The notes below the pieces were generated by a model. That model had not been told where the DNA came from. It saw nothing but the letters and a program-made list of their open reading frames with translations, and ran no database searches. A DNA stretch of 64,000 nt from JABWBD01 sp040768665 (lineage in GTDB: Bacteria; Planctomycetota; Planctomycetia; Pirellulales; Thermoguttaceae). This document shows positions 17,666 to 27,502 of this stretch, piece by piece. Where the stretch lies: the NCBI GenBank assembly GCA_040768665.1, contig JAXGMN010000017.1, positions 62,001 through 126,000 of the forward strand, given 5' to 3'. A program made the translations under genes and the position numbers. How positions within the stretch are numbered: the stretch's first letter is position 1; the number at the start of each line of letters is the position of its first letter.

Positions 17666-18370
17666 ATGACATGGCTGCGATCGGACGTTTGTCGTCGGGG
17701 ATTAAGTCTTGCCGTCGTTATCAGCCTCGCCACCATGGCCTTTGGCCAGGACAAGAAGCCGGCCAGGCCCAAACGCCAGCCGCATCCCTCACTGGCTCCC
17801 GTGACGGATGACCCGAATCTGCCGCGCGTGCTACTGATCGGCGACTCGATCTCGATGGGCTATACCGTCCCCGTCCGGGAGGCCCTGGCCGGCAAGGCCA
17901 ATGTGCACCGCCCGAGGACAAACTGTGGTCCGACGATACGGGGGCTGGAACAACTCGATCAGTGGTTGGGCGATGGACGGTGGGATGTGATCCACTTCAA
18001 CTTCGGGTTGCACGACCTGAAGAAAATCGACGGCAAGCACCAGGTTCCCCTCGATGAGTACGAGAAGAACCTCAAGCAGATCGTCGCCCGTCTCAAGAAG
18101 ACGGGAGCCAAACTCATCTGGTGCAGCACCACGCCGGTTCCGGAAGGATGCTCTCCGCCGCGCGAGCCGGAAGACGCGGTGGCGTACAATGCCGTGGCCA
18201 AGAAGATCATGGACGCCAACGGCATCGCCATCGATGACCTTTACGGCGTCGCCTTGCCGCGGCTGGCGGAAATTCAGATGCCGCAGAACGTCCATTTTAC
18301 TCCGCAAGGGTCCGCCGTGCTGGCCGAGCAAGTGGCACGATCGATCCTGGAAGCGCTGCCAAAGAAATAG
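17666..18370 (+). CDS. Secreted SGNH/GDSL-family hydrolase
   Basis: ATG 17666 follows GAGGAG. The 234-residue protein starts with a Sec signal peptide (hydrophobic about residues 10-26, cleavage near AFGQ). SGNH block I is LLIGDSISMGY (Ser nucleophile), block II lies in NCGPTIRG (Gly), block III in FNFGLHDL (Asn), and block V is MPQNVHFTPQGS (His), so the catalytic set is complete. It probably acts as a periplasmic esterase, for example on acetylated polysaccharide, but substrate is not readable. It converges with the GHL10 glycosidase gene. Confidence 0.88.
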   Translation: MTWLRSDVCRRGLSLAVVISLATMAFGQDKKPARPKRQPHPSLAPVTDDPNLPRVLLIGDSISMGYTVPVREALAGKANVHRPRTNCGPTIRGLEQLDQWLGDGRWDVIHFNFGLHDLKKIDGKHQVPLDEYEKNLKQIVARLKKTGAKLIWCSTTPVPEGCSPPREPEDAVAYNAVAKKIMDANGIAIDDLYGVALPRLAEIQMPQNVHFTPQGSAVLAEQVARSILEALPKK

Positions 18371-18381
18371 AGTCTTTTAGC

Positions 18382-20346
18382 TCAGCGGAAGTACGGTACC
18401 GCCGGCTCGGCGTTCAGCTTCGTCCGCAGCATCTCGGCTTGTTCCGCGCTCAGATGGCTCAGGGCGAACAGGCAATAGCCGTGGATGCCCATGCGGCGGA
18501 CGAGCTCCACCTGCTCTTGCACGAGGTCCGGCGGGCGCGACAGGGCCTCGCCGCCGGACCGCATGTAGAGCGACAGTCCGGTCGCGAGCTTTTCATCGTT
18601 GTCCAGAGCGTGGAGGAACTGGCGCTCGTTCGCCCGTACGGCGAGGCTCTGCATCTGGTAGTCCATCGGCATGACGACGTCGATCCAGTCCTGCCGTGCC
18701 CAGCCGGCGGGATCCTGCCCCTGCAGGGCGCCACCTCGCATGTTCGCGAACACGGCGGCCGACATCTTCGCCGCCGGTCTGGCCTTTCGCACTCCTTCGG
18801 CCGTGCGACGGACGATCTCGCCGATCGCCTGACGCTGCCACGCGATCCAGTCGTCCTCGGTCGCGTCCACAAGCGGCTTGTTGAATCTTGCGGCGAACTC
18901 CTCACGGCAGTCGCTGCAGTAGCATTGGCCCATCGACCGGATATAGTCCAGATGAATGCCGTCGACCGGATAATCGCGTGCGACGCCGACCATCAGGTCG
19001 ACAATGAAATCGCGGTATGCCGGACGATGCACGTCGGCCCCCAGCGGAATGACTTTCCCGTCGCGATCGATCATGCCGACGTCGACACCGTACTGCTTCT
19101 GAAACCAGTCGCGAAAGCGCTTGTCGCGGTAAGTCACGCAGAACCACGGATGGACCTCCAGACCTGCCGCATGCCCCTTTTCCAGCAGATCCCCCAGCGG
19201 ATCGAGAGATTCTTCTTTGGCCCCCGTTAACGGCATCCGGTCGCTTCGCGCGAGAAAGGAGTTACGGACAAGGATATCCGGTACCATGACGTTCAGCCCG
19301 GCCTGTCGGCAACGGGCGACCGCCGTTTCGATGTCGCCGCGCGACGCAATATCGCTGGTTCCTACCCAGAGGGCGCGGGTTTCGCGAACGACTCCCGCGT
19401 CGTTCCGGGGCAGCTCGTAGCCCTGCCGCGCGATCCGAAGCCGATCGGGGCTAACGCGGCCGTCGCCGCAACCGAATGCGGCGCGGACGTCGCGTTTCTC
19501 CGTCCCTTTGGGCGTTTGCAGCGTCACGCTTCCTTCGATCGTGACCTCCGAAGGCACGGCGGACGGCAGTTGGACCTCCATCCATCCGGTAGGCGTATCG
19601 AGCGGAGCCCACTGCGTGGCGAGGTCCGCTCGCCAGTTCCCGGCGGAGGCGGTCAGCGGTGCATTCACGACGGGAAGTTCCCGACCCCCGGCGTCGGTGA
19701 CGACAAGTCTCACGCGAAGCGGTCCGCCGGGCTCCCAGGTCGACTGGATCTCCGGCAGAGACAGGGAATACTGCGAAAGATCGGCCAGCGTGAACGTAAG
19801 GTCACGGACCACCTCGCGCCGATCGAAAAACGCCGGCGCGGAGGTGATGTCGAGCCAGCCGCCCTCCGGCTTGTCGATGAGAAAGTAATAGTGGCCGCGG
19901 ATGCTGGCCAGTCCGTGCTGTGGCAGAGGGCCGTACTTGTTGTTGAACCAACCACGGGTTGCCTGGGCGATATGCTCGCCCGGCTCGCGGAGGTCGATCT
20001 TCTCATCGGTATACAGGGCGGTCATTGTCTCCGCAGTGGCGCTGTACAACCGCCAATGCTCGGTGCCCATCCGAGAGGTCAGAAGAACCGGCGCAGCTTC
20101 CAGCACGCGATAGCGGACCGACAGGGGGAGCCGGATTTCACCGCCGTCCTGGTAATGGACGACCTGGGATTCGAGCGACACACCGACGAAACTCACCTTG
20201 CCGCCGCCTTCGTAGGGATCTCGATTCTCGGCACCCTGACCCTTGACTTCGAGAACGCTTCCGGCGGCAGGCGGCGCGTCCGCAAGGGCAGACGCGGGTA
20301 AGTAAGCGACGACGGCAAGCAGCAGCGACGGCAGGAAACGTTTCAC
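18382..20346 (-). CDS. Secreted GHL10 (family-10-like) glycoside hydrolase
   Basis: GTG 20346 is 8 nt after GAGGAG. The 654-residue protein has a signal peptide (cleavage near ASALADAPP). Residues 35-310 form a beta-rich N-terminal region. The C-terminal half is a GHL10/DUF187 TIM barrel: ETRALWVGTSDIASRGDI, GLEVHPWFCVTYRD, YPVDGIHLDYIRS with the probable catalytic Asp, and IDVVMPMDYQMQ. A CYCSDC segment after the active-site strand looks like a small metal or disulfide loop. Related proteins act on cell-wall or extracellular glycans. The target is unproven. Confidence 0.85.
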   Translation of the reverse strand: MKRFLPSLLLAVVAYLPASALADAPPAAGSVLEVKGQGAENRDPYEGGGKVSFVGVSLESQVVHYQDGGEIRLPLSVRYRVLEAAPVLLTSRMGTEHWRLYSATAETMTALYTDEKIDLREPGEHIAQATRGWFNNKYGPLPQHGLASIRGHYYFLIDKPEGGWLDITSAPAFFDRREVVRDLTFTLADLSQYSLSLPEIQSTWEPGGPLRVRLVVTDAGGRELPVVNAPLTASAGNWRADLATQWAPLDTPTGWMEVQLPSAVPSEVTIEGSVTLQTPKGTEKRDVRAAFGCGDGRVSPDRLRIARQGYELPRNDAGVVRETRALWVGTSDIASRGDIETAVARCRQAGLNVMVPDILVRNSFLARSDRMPLTGAKEESLDPLGDLLEKGHAAGLEVHPWFCVTYRDKRFRDWFQKQYGVDVGMIDRDGKVIPLGADVHRPAYRDFIVDLMVGVARDYPVDGIHLDYIRSMGQCYCSDCREEFAARFNKPLVDATEDDWIAWQRQAIGEIVRRTAEGVRKARPAAKMSAAVFANMRGGALQGQDPAGWARQDWIDVVMPMDYQMQSLAVRANERQFLHALDNDEKLATGLSLYMRSGGEALSRPPDLVQEQVELVRRMGIHGYCLFALSHLSAEQAEMLRTKLNAEPAVPYFR

Positions 20347-20569
20347 GGGAGACTCTCCTCAATGCAGGGTGGTGACCGTGTTCGGCAGGTCAGTCTAAGG
20401 GGCTTCGCGCGAGCGGGCAATATGGGTGGCCGGATGACGTCTCGCCACGGCAGGATCAGCGGCCGGACTCACTTTGGCTGGCGATCATGCGGAATTGCCT
20501 GAAATCCTCGGCAGCCCAGTAGCCGCCGAGCGGTGTGCATGATAGAGTAGCGCGTTCGAGGGCTTGCTG

Positions 20570-20666
20570 AGAGTCTATCCCGAAACCATTGGGGACTGGC
20601 TCATTTTGCGAAGTCTTCGGAGCAAAAGGTGCCTGTCCCCTCCACTCCGGTTTTGGCATAGTCTCT
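20570..20666. repeat. 100-bp palindromic repeat family, diverged copy between divergent genes
   Basis: AGAGTCTATCCCGAAACC at the left and GGTTTTGGCATAGTCTCT at the right, with the core GGGGACTGGCTCATTTTGCG. This copy ends 18 bp upstream of the M20 peptidase start, so it lies in that gene's leader. Confidence 0.85.
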
Positions 20667-20683
20667 GCGTGCGAGGAATGCCG

Positions 20684-21847
20684 ATGACTGAGATCAACGT
20701 CGACCGCGCCGCTCGCCTCCTTTCCGACCTGGTTTCCCTGAAATCCGTAAACCCGATGGGCCGGACGTACACCGCGCCGGAACCGGTCGAGCGAGCCGTC
20801 GTCGAGTACATTGCGGATCGGTTCCGTCGCTACGACGTGCACGTGGAACGGCTCGCTGCCGGCCCGATCCACGAATCGCTGCTGATAGCGACCGCCGGCA
20901 CCGACCGCGGGCCCTGCACGCTCCTGGAAGCGCACATGGATACGGTGCCGGCCGACGACTGGGCCGATTCGGCTTTCTCGCCGCGAATCTGCGACGGTCG
21001 GCTTTATGGGAGGGGATCGTGCGACACCAAGGGCTCCCTGGCCGCGATGATCCTGGCGATCGAGGAACTCTTGGAAAAAAAAGTGCGGCCACCGCTGCCC
21101 GCGGCATTGTTGGCGGCGGGTGACGAAGAGTACGCGCAGACCGGCATCCGGCATTTCGCGTCGCTCGACTACCCGGTCGCCCGCGCAGTCATCGGCGAGC
21201 CGACCCGTTTGCAGCCGATCGTGCAACACAAGGGGGTCGTCCGCTGGGAGATCACGGTCCATGGCCGCAGCGCCCACAGTTCGCAGCCGGAACTGGGCCG
21301 CGACGCCATCGCGGGCGCAATCCGTGTCATCGAGCGGCTCCGGGACCATCAGCGACAACTCGGCGAACGATTCTCAAGCCCCATGATGACCGGTCCGACG
21401 ATCACGGTCACGAAAATCCAGGGCGGACGCACCAGCAATGCGGTCGCCGATCAATGTTCGATGGCAGTCGATTTCCGCCTGCTGCCGGGAATGGCGCCCG
21501 CCGAATCCCGCGACGAGTTGATTGTATCGCTGGCGACCCTCGGCCTGGAGATCTCGCACGGCGACGTACAGGTGATGATGCCCGCGCTGGCCACCTCGCC
21601 CGACGATCCGTTCGCCACGGCGGCGCTAGAGGTCTGCCGGCGGGTGACCGGACGGAGCGACCTGGCGTTTGCCGCAGCGCCGTACGGAACCGACGCCGCT
21701 TGGGTGGCCGACCGCGCGCCGGCGATCGTCCTGGGCCCCGGCGGGATCGAGGTCGCCCACGCCATCGACGAGCACATCGTGCTGGAGGACGTGGTGCAGG
21801 CCGCAAGGATCTATCTCGAGTTGCTGATGGTCGGGAGACAGCCGTGA
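20684..21847 (+). CDS. M20-family metallopeptidase/deacylase (ArgE/DapE type)
   Basis: ATG 20684 is placed 6 nt after GCGAGGA; the in-frame upstream extension is only repeat sequence. The 387-residue protein has the di-zinc set: LLEAHMDTVPADDW (His, Asp), YGRGSCDTKGSLAAM (bridging Asp), AAGDEEYAQTG (general-base and metal Glu pair), and IDEHIVLEDV (C-terminal His). The lid domain has HGRSAHSSQPELGRDAI. It would hydrolyse an N-acyl amino acid or dipeptide. Its stop overlaps the start of the MFS transporter, so imported substrate is likely its target. Confidence 0.88.
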   Translation: MTEINVDRAARLLSDLVSLKSVNPMGRTYTAPEPVERAVVEYIADRFRRYDVHVERLAAGPIHESLLIATAGTDRGPCTLLEAHMDTVPADDWADSAFSPRICDGRLYGRGSCDTKGSLAAMILAIEELLEKKVRPPLPAALLAAGDEEYAQTGIRHFASLDYPVARAVIGEPTRLQPIVQHKGVVRWEITVHGRSAHSSQPELGRDAIAGAIRVIERLRDHQRQLGERFSSPMMTGPTITVTKIQGGRTSNAVADQCSMAVDFRLLPGMAPAESRDELIVSLATLGLEISHGDVQVMMPALATSPDDPFATAALEVCRRVTGRSDLAFAAAPYGTDAAWVADRAPAIVLGPGGIEVAHAIDEHIVLEDVVQAARIYLELLMVGRQP

Positions 21848-23169
21848 TGTCGACGTCGTCGATGGGTGCCGCCAAGTGGTGGGTCTGCGGTCTGTTGCTG
21901 CTGGCTCTGATGTTGAACTACATGGACCGCCAGACGCTGTCGCTCACCATCGTCCCGATCAGCAAGGAATTGGGCCTCACGAACACGCAATACGGCCAGC
22001 TCGAGAAGGGGTTTGGATACGCATTTGCCATCGGAGGGCTGGTGTTCGGCTGGCTGGCAGACCGGTACAGCGTCCGCTGGATCTATCCGCTCGTCCTGCT
22101 CGGCTGGTCGGCCGCGGGTATCGCCAGCGGCTATGCGGACCGCATTGGCCATGCGCTGGCTCCACTGATGGCGTCGTGGTCGCCCGGGTTTGTCGATCCG
22201 GCCGCTCCGAACGACAGCGCCTTTCTCGGATTCCTCGTCCTGAGGACGGCGCTGGGCTTTTTTGAGTCCGGCCAGTGGCCCTGTGCGCTGATCACGACCC
22301 AACGATTGCTCGAACCGGCAGACCGCCCCTTCGGCAACGGTGTACTCCAGAGCGGCGCTTCCCTCGGAGCGATTCTGACCCCGCTGGTCGTGCAAGTCCT
22401 CGTGACAGGTCAGCCCGGTTCGTGGCGTTGGCCGTTCGTGCTCATCGGCGCACTGGGTGTGTTGTGGGTTCTGCCTTGGGTATGGCTCGTATCCGGCATC
22501 CGGTTGGATCCCTTGCCGCGGAGCGGCCTGACGTCGCTGGCGGAAGCATCGCCGTCGCCGATTCGCCGAAGTGTGGTGCTTCGCCGTATTCTCACCCTTG
22601 TGATTGTCGTGGTTGCCATCAACGGTACGTGGCATTTCTTCCGGGCATGGCTGCCGAAGATGCTAGAGGAGTATCATGGATATCCCGCGTCGACGGTCCG
22701 TTACTTCACGGCACTCTATTACATCGCCACGGATTTGGGCGCGATATCTGTCGGACTGGCGGTAAAGCTGCTGACCGCTCGAAAAATGGACGTCCACACC
22801 GCCCGCGTACTGACCTTCCTGGCATGCAGCATGCTGACCGCCTTGAGTACCGTCGCCTCGGTGCTTGAGCGAGGGCCGCTGCTGATGGGGGTGCTGCTAT
22901 TGATCGGGTTTGGTTCGCTCGGCCTGTTTCCGAATTACTACTCGCTGACCCAAGAGATCTCGCGCAGACATCAGGGAAAGGTGACCGGCGGCCTCGCATT
23001 CGTCACCTGGATCGCGACGGCCGAGATGCAGCAGCTCGTCGGCCAGTACGTCGACCGAACGCAATCGTATGCAGGTGGCATTTTCTGGGTGGGCCTCGCC
23101 CCGGCCGTGGGATTTGTGGCACTTTGCACGCTTTGGCAGCGAGACGAGACCGTCCAGCCGTCCGAATAG
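21847..23169 (+). CDS. MFS transporter, ACS/hexuronate-type
   Basis: The start is coupled to the peptidase stop (TGATG, 21845-21849). The 440-residue protein has about 12 membrane helices. LNYMDRQTLSLTIVPISKEL in helix 1, LADRYSVRWIYP in the helix 2-3 loop and LGFFESGQWPCALITTQRLL are typical of the anion:cation symporter branch (ExuT-like). The family imports sugar acids or other organic anions with protons. Coupling with an M20 enzyme suggests an N-acylated amino acid or acylated sugar acid as cargo. Confidence 0.87.
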   Translation: MSTSSMGAAKWWVCGLLLLALMLNYMDRQTLSLTIVPISKELGLTNTQYGQLEKGFGYAFAIGGLVFGWLADRYSVRWIYPLVLLGWSAAGIASGYADRIGHALAPLMASWSPGFVDPAAPNDSAFLGFLVLRTALGFFESGQWPCALITTQRLLEPADRPFGNGVLQSGASLGAILTPLVVQVLVTGQPGSWRWPFVLIGALGVLWVLPWVWLVSGIRLDPLPRSGLTSLAEASPSPIRRSVVLRRILTLVIVVVAINGTWHFFRAWLPKMLEEYHGYPASTVRYFTALYYIATDLGAISVGLAVKLLTARKMDVHTARVLTFLACSMLTALSTVASVLERGPLLMGVLLLIGFGSLGLFPNYYSLTQEISRRHQGKVTGGLAFVTWIATAEMQQLVGQYVDRTQSYAGGIFWVGLAPAVGFVALCTLWQRDETVQPSE

Positions 23170-23268
23170 TCTCCTTGGCCGAAGGCCACAAACGTCCGCT
23201 CGACAAGATTGCTTGAATGCGGACGGTGTGGGTAGAATAGGGGCGGCGCGGCCCTTTCTCAATTCCCC

Positions 23269-23393
23269 GTAAGCGTTCACGGCCACGACCGGGGACTGGT
23301 CCATTTTTCGGCCAATGCGAGTGTTTTGGCGTCAAAGACGTTGGCCGAAAACATGGACCTGTCCCCCTCTCTTCCGCGGGCCTGAACGGTTAC
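23269..23393. repeat. Second palindromic repeat family (about 123 bp), copy 1
   Basis: Outer arms GTAAGCGTTCACGG and CCTGAACGGTTAC, inner inverted pair TGGTCCATTTTTCGGCCAA / TTGGCCGAAAACATGGACC. It shares GGGGACTGG and CCTGTCCCC with the 100-bp family but is otherwise distinct. It ends 27 bp upstream of the ABM-fold gene. Confidence 0.85.
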
Positions 23394-23419
23394 AATTCCC
23401 CTGATGCGAGGAGTAAGTC

Positions 23420-23830
23420 ATGAAACGGTCTGTTTGGCTTTCGACGTGGCTGACTGGTTTGACCGTGTTGGCGGGCATCGTTTTCGGCGATATCGATTCA
23501 GCCTCGGGACAGCAGGTGCTCCGGATTGCGAAGTTCACGATCGCGGATCCCGGCAAGCAGCAAGAGGCGTTTGCCCTGACGGACCAGATCACCGAGGTGT
23601 TTGCCAAATCGGAGGCCTTCCGCTGGTTAAAATTCTCCTACGATCCCGAGACGGGTGAGAATGTGGCGGTCAGTCTCTGGAAAGACTTGTCCGCTATGGA
23701 ACGATCGGCTCAAACGGAAGAATTCAAGGCGCTGCTGGAAAAGATGAAGCAATTGACAAAGGGCGACTTCACGGCGAAGACTTACCAAGTCTATCAGCCG
23801 AAGAAGAAGCAGGGGCGGAAGAAGCAGTAG
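23420..23830 (+). CDS. Secreted ABM-like dimeric alpha/beta-barrel protein
   Basis: ATG 23420 follows GAGGAG. The 136-residue protein has a signal peptide (hydrophobic about 8-24, cleavage near ASGQQ). The rest resembles an antibiotic-biosynthesis-monooxygenase fold: VLRIAKFTIADPGK strand-helix start, FRWLKFSYDPETGENVAVS strands and a Lys-rich tail. ABM-fold proteins include small heme or quinone oxygenases and plain ligand-binding dimers; no catalytic residues can be assigned. Function is unknown. Confidence 0.65.
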   Translation: MKRSVWLSTWLTGLTVLAGIVFGDIDSASGQQVLRIAKFTIADPGKQQEAFALTDQITEVFAKSEAFRWLKFSYDPETGENVAVSLWKDLSAMERSAQTEEFKALLEKMKQLTKGDFTAKTYQVYQPKKKQGRKKQ

Positions 23831-23966
23831 AACGGGTTCAACCGCAGCCTCTTCGTCAACCGCCAGGAGGCACCCCGCTAAAGGTGGTGCAGCTTCGCGG
23901 AATCGGTAACCGGCTGTCCCGCATCAGGTCGGGAATTCAACGTTTCCGCCGGTTGCGCAGGCAATA

Positions 23967-24067
23967 AGAGCCTGTCCCCAAACCGTCGGGGACTGGCTCA
24001 TTTTGCGGAGTCTTCGGAGCAAAATGTGCCTGTCCCCTTCTTCTCGGGAGGTTTTGGGACAGGCTCC
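23967..24067. repeat. 100-bp palindromic repeat family, copy between same-strand genes
   Basis: AGAGCCTGTCCCCAAACC...GGTTTTGGGACAGGCTC. Both outer arms carry the matched change TATCCC to TGTCCC/GGGACA, so complementarity of the arms is kept. The surrounding 23831-24316 stretch holds nothing else I can support. Confidence 0.88.
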
Positions 24068-24316
24068 AAGTTCCCGACGAATCGTGTGATCATCGGACCT
24101 GCCACCAGAACGTGCCGTATGCCAGTGGTTTGCGCCCTTTGACGTACTCACCGTGCGTAATTAGAATGGAAGGCGAAGTCGACAGACGGACTTCTGTTCT
24201 CAACGGGTGTTCACCCGGTTGTCGGGGCATCGTGTTTCTGTTTTGATCATGTCGCTTCACCGCCGAGGATGAGGCTGGTGATTCCACTGGTCGGCTGGAA
24301 GGAATCCTGGTTTTCT

Positions 24317-27202
24317 ATGAGCGACAGTGCTTCAGCCAGCGATTTGGCCCGAGTCTCGCCTGGGGGCAGTTCGGTCGGCTCCCGCCGCGGGCAAGGAATC
24401 TCGTCGGCAAAGGTCGTCTTTCAGCCGAACGATCAGCCGACGGTGATCTCTTCTCAGCCCCCGCTAGCAGGGCCTGCCGTCGGCGACCGGTTGCTCCAGG
24501 GGCGAACAGATCGGCTTCCGCCCGGCGTTCGCATCGGGCAGTTCGAAGTCGTTGATTACGTCGGCGGAGGAGGGATGGGGCATGTCTACCGGGCAAACGA
24601 CCTTGCGCTGGACAGGATGGTAGCACTCAAGATCCTCGCGCGCGATCAGGCCGCCGACAACGAGACATTGCGCCGCTTTCGAAATGAAGCACGCTCCGCC
24701 GCCAGGCTCAATCACGAGAACATCGTGCAGGTCTTCCATGCCGGGGAAGACCAGGGGCTGCCCTATATCGCCTTCGAGTTCATCGAAGGGACAAATATCC
24801 GGGAAATGGTCGAGAAGCGAGGCGCGCTGTCGCTGCCCGAGGCGATCAGCTATACGTTTCAGATCGCCGAGGCGCTTGAATACACCGCAGCCCAGGGCGT
24901 GGTTCACCGGGACATCAAGCCGTCGAACATCTTGATTACGCCGGAGGGCCGGGCCAAGCTGATCGATATGGGGCTGGCGCGCATGCACGCCGGGGCCGGC
25001 TCCGGCGGCGACTTGACGGCCAGCGGTGTCACGCTGGGAACGTTCGATTACATTTCTCCGGAGCAGGCCCGCGATCCGCGAAACGCCGATGTCCGCAGCG
25101 ACATCTACTCGCTCGGCTGCACGTTGTTTTTCATGCTCGCGGGCCGGCCGCCGTTTCCCGAGGGGACCGTGCTGCAGAAGCTCCTTCAGCACCAGGGCGA
25201 TGAGCCGCCGGATATCCGGAGTTTTCGCCCCGATCTGCCCGACGAGGTCGCCCGGGTCTTGCGGCGGATGATGGCGAAATCTCCACAACATCGCTACCAG
25301 AGCCCAGCCAAGCTCATTGAGTCGCTCGTCTGGCTCGCGCAGCTTATCGGGCTGCGGCCGACGGGGCCGGGGCACCGGCTCTGGGTCGTTCCAGCAGAGC
25401 CCGAGATTTCGTTCCTTGAGCGGCATCTTCCCTGGATGGCCCCCGTAGGCATTCTCGTGCTGGTAGTGATGGTGCTCCATTTTCTTTGGGACCAACCGGT
25501 CGCCGGGCCGCAATTGGCCGGGCCCTCCGTGGCGCGGCACCTTCAAACCATGCCAACCGAACCGGCGGTCGCTCCAACGGTGCCCAAAACTGGTGAAACG
25601 GCGCCCGACGCCGTTGCGAGCGATAGGCAGCCGCCGGCCCGTGAATCGACGCCGGCAGTTCCCACCCCCCCCACCAGCAGCGGACAACCCGCGACGGATG
25701 TTGCCCGGCAGACCACTTCGACGACGGAGCAAGCCACGGCGTCTTTGCCGCCGGTGACGGAGACCGATGCTCCTGACCCGTCTGCGCCTGCCGAATCGGT
25801 CGCGCTGAACACACGTCCGGAGGTTTTTGGCATCGGCCCGGATCCGCTCGAGGGTGAACTGATCTTTCCGGAGCATTCCCCGCCCGGATTTTCCTTGGCA
25901 CTTCCAGCCGAAGCCCCCCCGGACGGACTGTCCGGAGCCGCGGGCGGTGTCGGAGTTCTGCCGACCGTCGACAACACCGTGCCCGTGCCGCGGAGCGGGG
26001 TGCTCGTGGTCGACGGCGCGGGGGCTGCGGCAAACACTTATGCCACGCTCAAGGCTGCCTGTTCGGCGGCCACCAGTGGCGACGTGATCGAACTGCGTTA
26101 CAACGGCCCGCGGGAGGAATCGCCGCTCGAACTAGCCGGCCTGAAGATCAAGATCTGTAGCGGCGAAGGGTTCACCCCCTCGATTGCCTTTCGGCCGAAA
26201 TCGACCGACATCGATCCGTGGAAGTATCCCCGCAGCATGCTCACGCTGACCGGATCGCGTCTGACGATCGCCAACGTGGGCTTGGAGTTGGCAGTTCCCA
26301 GGGACTTGCCGCCCGATAGCTGGTCGCTCTTCGAGATCGGCCAGGCAGAGACCGTTCGCATCGAAAAGTGTTGGCTTACGATCCGCAGCCGCGCCGCCTA
26401 CCATCCCGACGTTGCGTTCCTCCGCCTGAAGGCCAATCCGGCGGCGGTTGCCGCGCTGGGAGATCCGTTATCGCTGGCTCGTCGGGTTACCGTGGACATG
26501 GTCGACTGCGTCGCCCGTGGAGAGGCAAACTTCCTTCATTCCGAAACCATGCAGTCGGTCGACATTTCGTGGGAGAATGGACTGCTGACCACGACCGAGT
26601 GGTTTCTCGTGGCTGACGGTGGAGAAGAAGCACCACCGCCGAGCAACGCCATCCAGGTGAATCTGGAGCATCTCACGGCGGCGGTCGGGCGAGGATTGTG
26701 CCAGTTGAACCAGGGAGAGTTTACCGTTTACCAACTTCCCGTCGAAATCCGGTGTGCGGCAAGTATTTTCGTTGGCTCCGGTGCTGCGGCGCTGATCGAG
26801 CAGAACGGCGTCGCAAATGTCGCCAGCGCCGAGGATCGGGTCTTGTGGGACGGCGATCACAACTTCTACCAGGGATTCACCGTCTTCTGGACGATATCTC
26901 CGCTGAATCCGAGTCAGCCCTCGGAGCAGAAGACGTTTGACGCCTGGCAGAAAAAATGGACGCCCTACAAAGAAAAGCAGCCCTTCCTCGATGCAGTCGG
27001 TTGGCGTGGACTGCCCGCGGCCGATCAGCCGGTAAGCGCACACACCCCTTCCGACTACGGCCTGGACCAGAACGATCAGGAAAACCCGGCGCTGCGGACA
27101 GCGGGTGAGGCAGGGCCGGCCGGGCTATCCCTCGACCGCCTGCCGCCGGCGCCGCCCCCGGTCCTGCTCGAACCCGAAACGAACTCAGCCGGCTTGAACT
27201 GA
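24317..27202 (+). CDS. Transmembrane Ser/Thr protein kinase with extracytoplasmic beta-helix-like domain
   Basis: ATG 24317 is preferred to an in-frame ATG 48 nt upstream, though neither has a strong ribosome-binding site. Of 961 residues, about 74-335 form a Hanks kinase: GGGGMGHVYRA loop, VALKIL (K105), HRDIKPSN (D199), and DMG in place of DFG (D217), then GTFDYISPEQ. One membrane helix lies at about 374-391. A Pro/Thr/Ala-rich linker (about 400-560) leads to a repetitive beta-rich domain starting at VLVVDGAGAAANTYATLKAA, similar to right-handed beta-helix domains. It probably senses an envelope or periplasmic ligand. No phosphatase is adjacent; an SpoIIE phosphatase lies 6 kb away. Confidence 0.88.
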   Translation: MSDSASASDLARVSPGGSSVGSRRGQGISSAKVVFQPNDQPTVISSQPPLAGPAVGDRLLQGRTDRLPPGVRIGQFEVVDYVGGGGMGHVYRANDLALDRMVALKILARDQAADNETLRRFRNEARSAARLNHENIVQVFHAGEDQGLPYIAFEFIEGTNIREMVEKRGALSLPEAISYTFQIAEALEYTAAQGVVHRDIKPSNILITPEGRAKLIDMGLARMHAGAGSGGDLTASGVTLGTFDYISPEQARDPRNADVRSDIYSLGCTLFFMLAGRPPFPEGTVLQKLLQHQGDEPPDIRSFRPDLPDEVARVLRRMMAKSPQHRYQSPAKLIESLVWLAQLIGLRPTGPGHRLWVVPAEPEISFLERHLPWMAPVGILVLVVMVLHFLWDQPVAGPQLAGPSVARHLQTMPTEPAVAPTVPKTGETAPDAVASDRQPPARESTPAVPTPPTSSGQPATDVARQTTSTTEQATASLPPVTETDAPDPSAPAESVALNTRPEVFGIGPDPLEGELIFPEHSPPGFSLALPAEAPPDGLSGAAGGVGVLPTVDNTVPVPRSGVLVVDGAGAAANTYATLKAACSAATSGDVIELRYNGPREESPLELAGLKIKICSGEGFTPSIAFRPKSTDIDPWKYPRSMLTLTGSRLTIANVGLELAVPRDLPPDSWSLFEIGQAETVRIEKCWLTIRSRAAYHPDVAFLRLKANPAAVAALGDPLSLARRVTVDMVDCVARGEANFLHSETMQSVDISWENGLLTTTEWFLVADGGEEAPPPSNAIQVNLEHLTAAVGRGLCQLNQGEFTVYQLPVEIRCAASIFVGSGAAALIEQNGVANVASAEDRVLWDGDHNFYQGFTVFWTISPLNPSQPSEQKTFDAWQKKWTPYKEKQPFLDAVGWRGLPAADQPVSAHTPSDYGLDQNDQENPALRTAGEAGPAGLSLDRLPPAPPPVLLEPETNSAGLN

Positions 27203-27264
27203 ACGACCCGCGACAGGTTCGCGGCAAGCGAAGGGGAGGACTTGCTGCTTTTCGCCGCATCTCA

Positions 27265-27294
27265 TTGACGTAACGGCGGCGTGGCCTGTACGAT
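27265..27294 (+). promoter_or_regulatory. Sigma70-like promoter for tRNA-Val
   Basis: TTGACG (27265-27270) and TACGAT (27289-27294) are separated by 18 bp; the start point would lie about 30 bp before the tRNA. Prediction by consensus only. Confidence 0.5.
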
Positions 27295-27330
27295 GAGTGG
27301 TTCCAGCCTTGAAGACCAACGTCTGAATAA

Positions 27331-27404
27331 GGGCGGCTAGCTCAGTTGGTTAGAGCACCTCGTTTACACCGAGGGGGTCAGGGGTTCGAGTCCCTTGCCG
27401 CCCA
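27331..27404 (+). tRNA. tRNA-Val (anticodon UAC)
   Basis: A full cloverleaf is visible: acceptor GGGCGGC/GCCGCCC, D arm GCTCAGTTGGTTAGAGC, anticodon stem CCTCG/CGAGG with loop TTTACAC, and T arm with GGTTCGAGTCC. Length is 74 nt with discriminator A; the CCA end is not encoded. Confidence 0.96.
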
Positions 27405-27502
27405 CTAAACTTACGATCACCGTAGAGCGTTGCCGCACGGCCGCCCGCTTGGTAAAATCCGGCCTGCGTGGCACGTGGTTTTCCGTGGAAAGGAGAGGTG
27501 CG

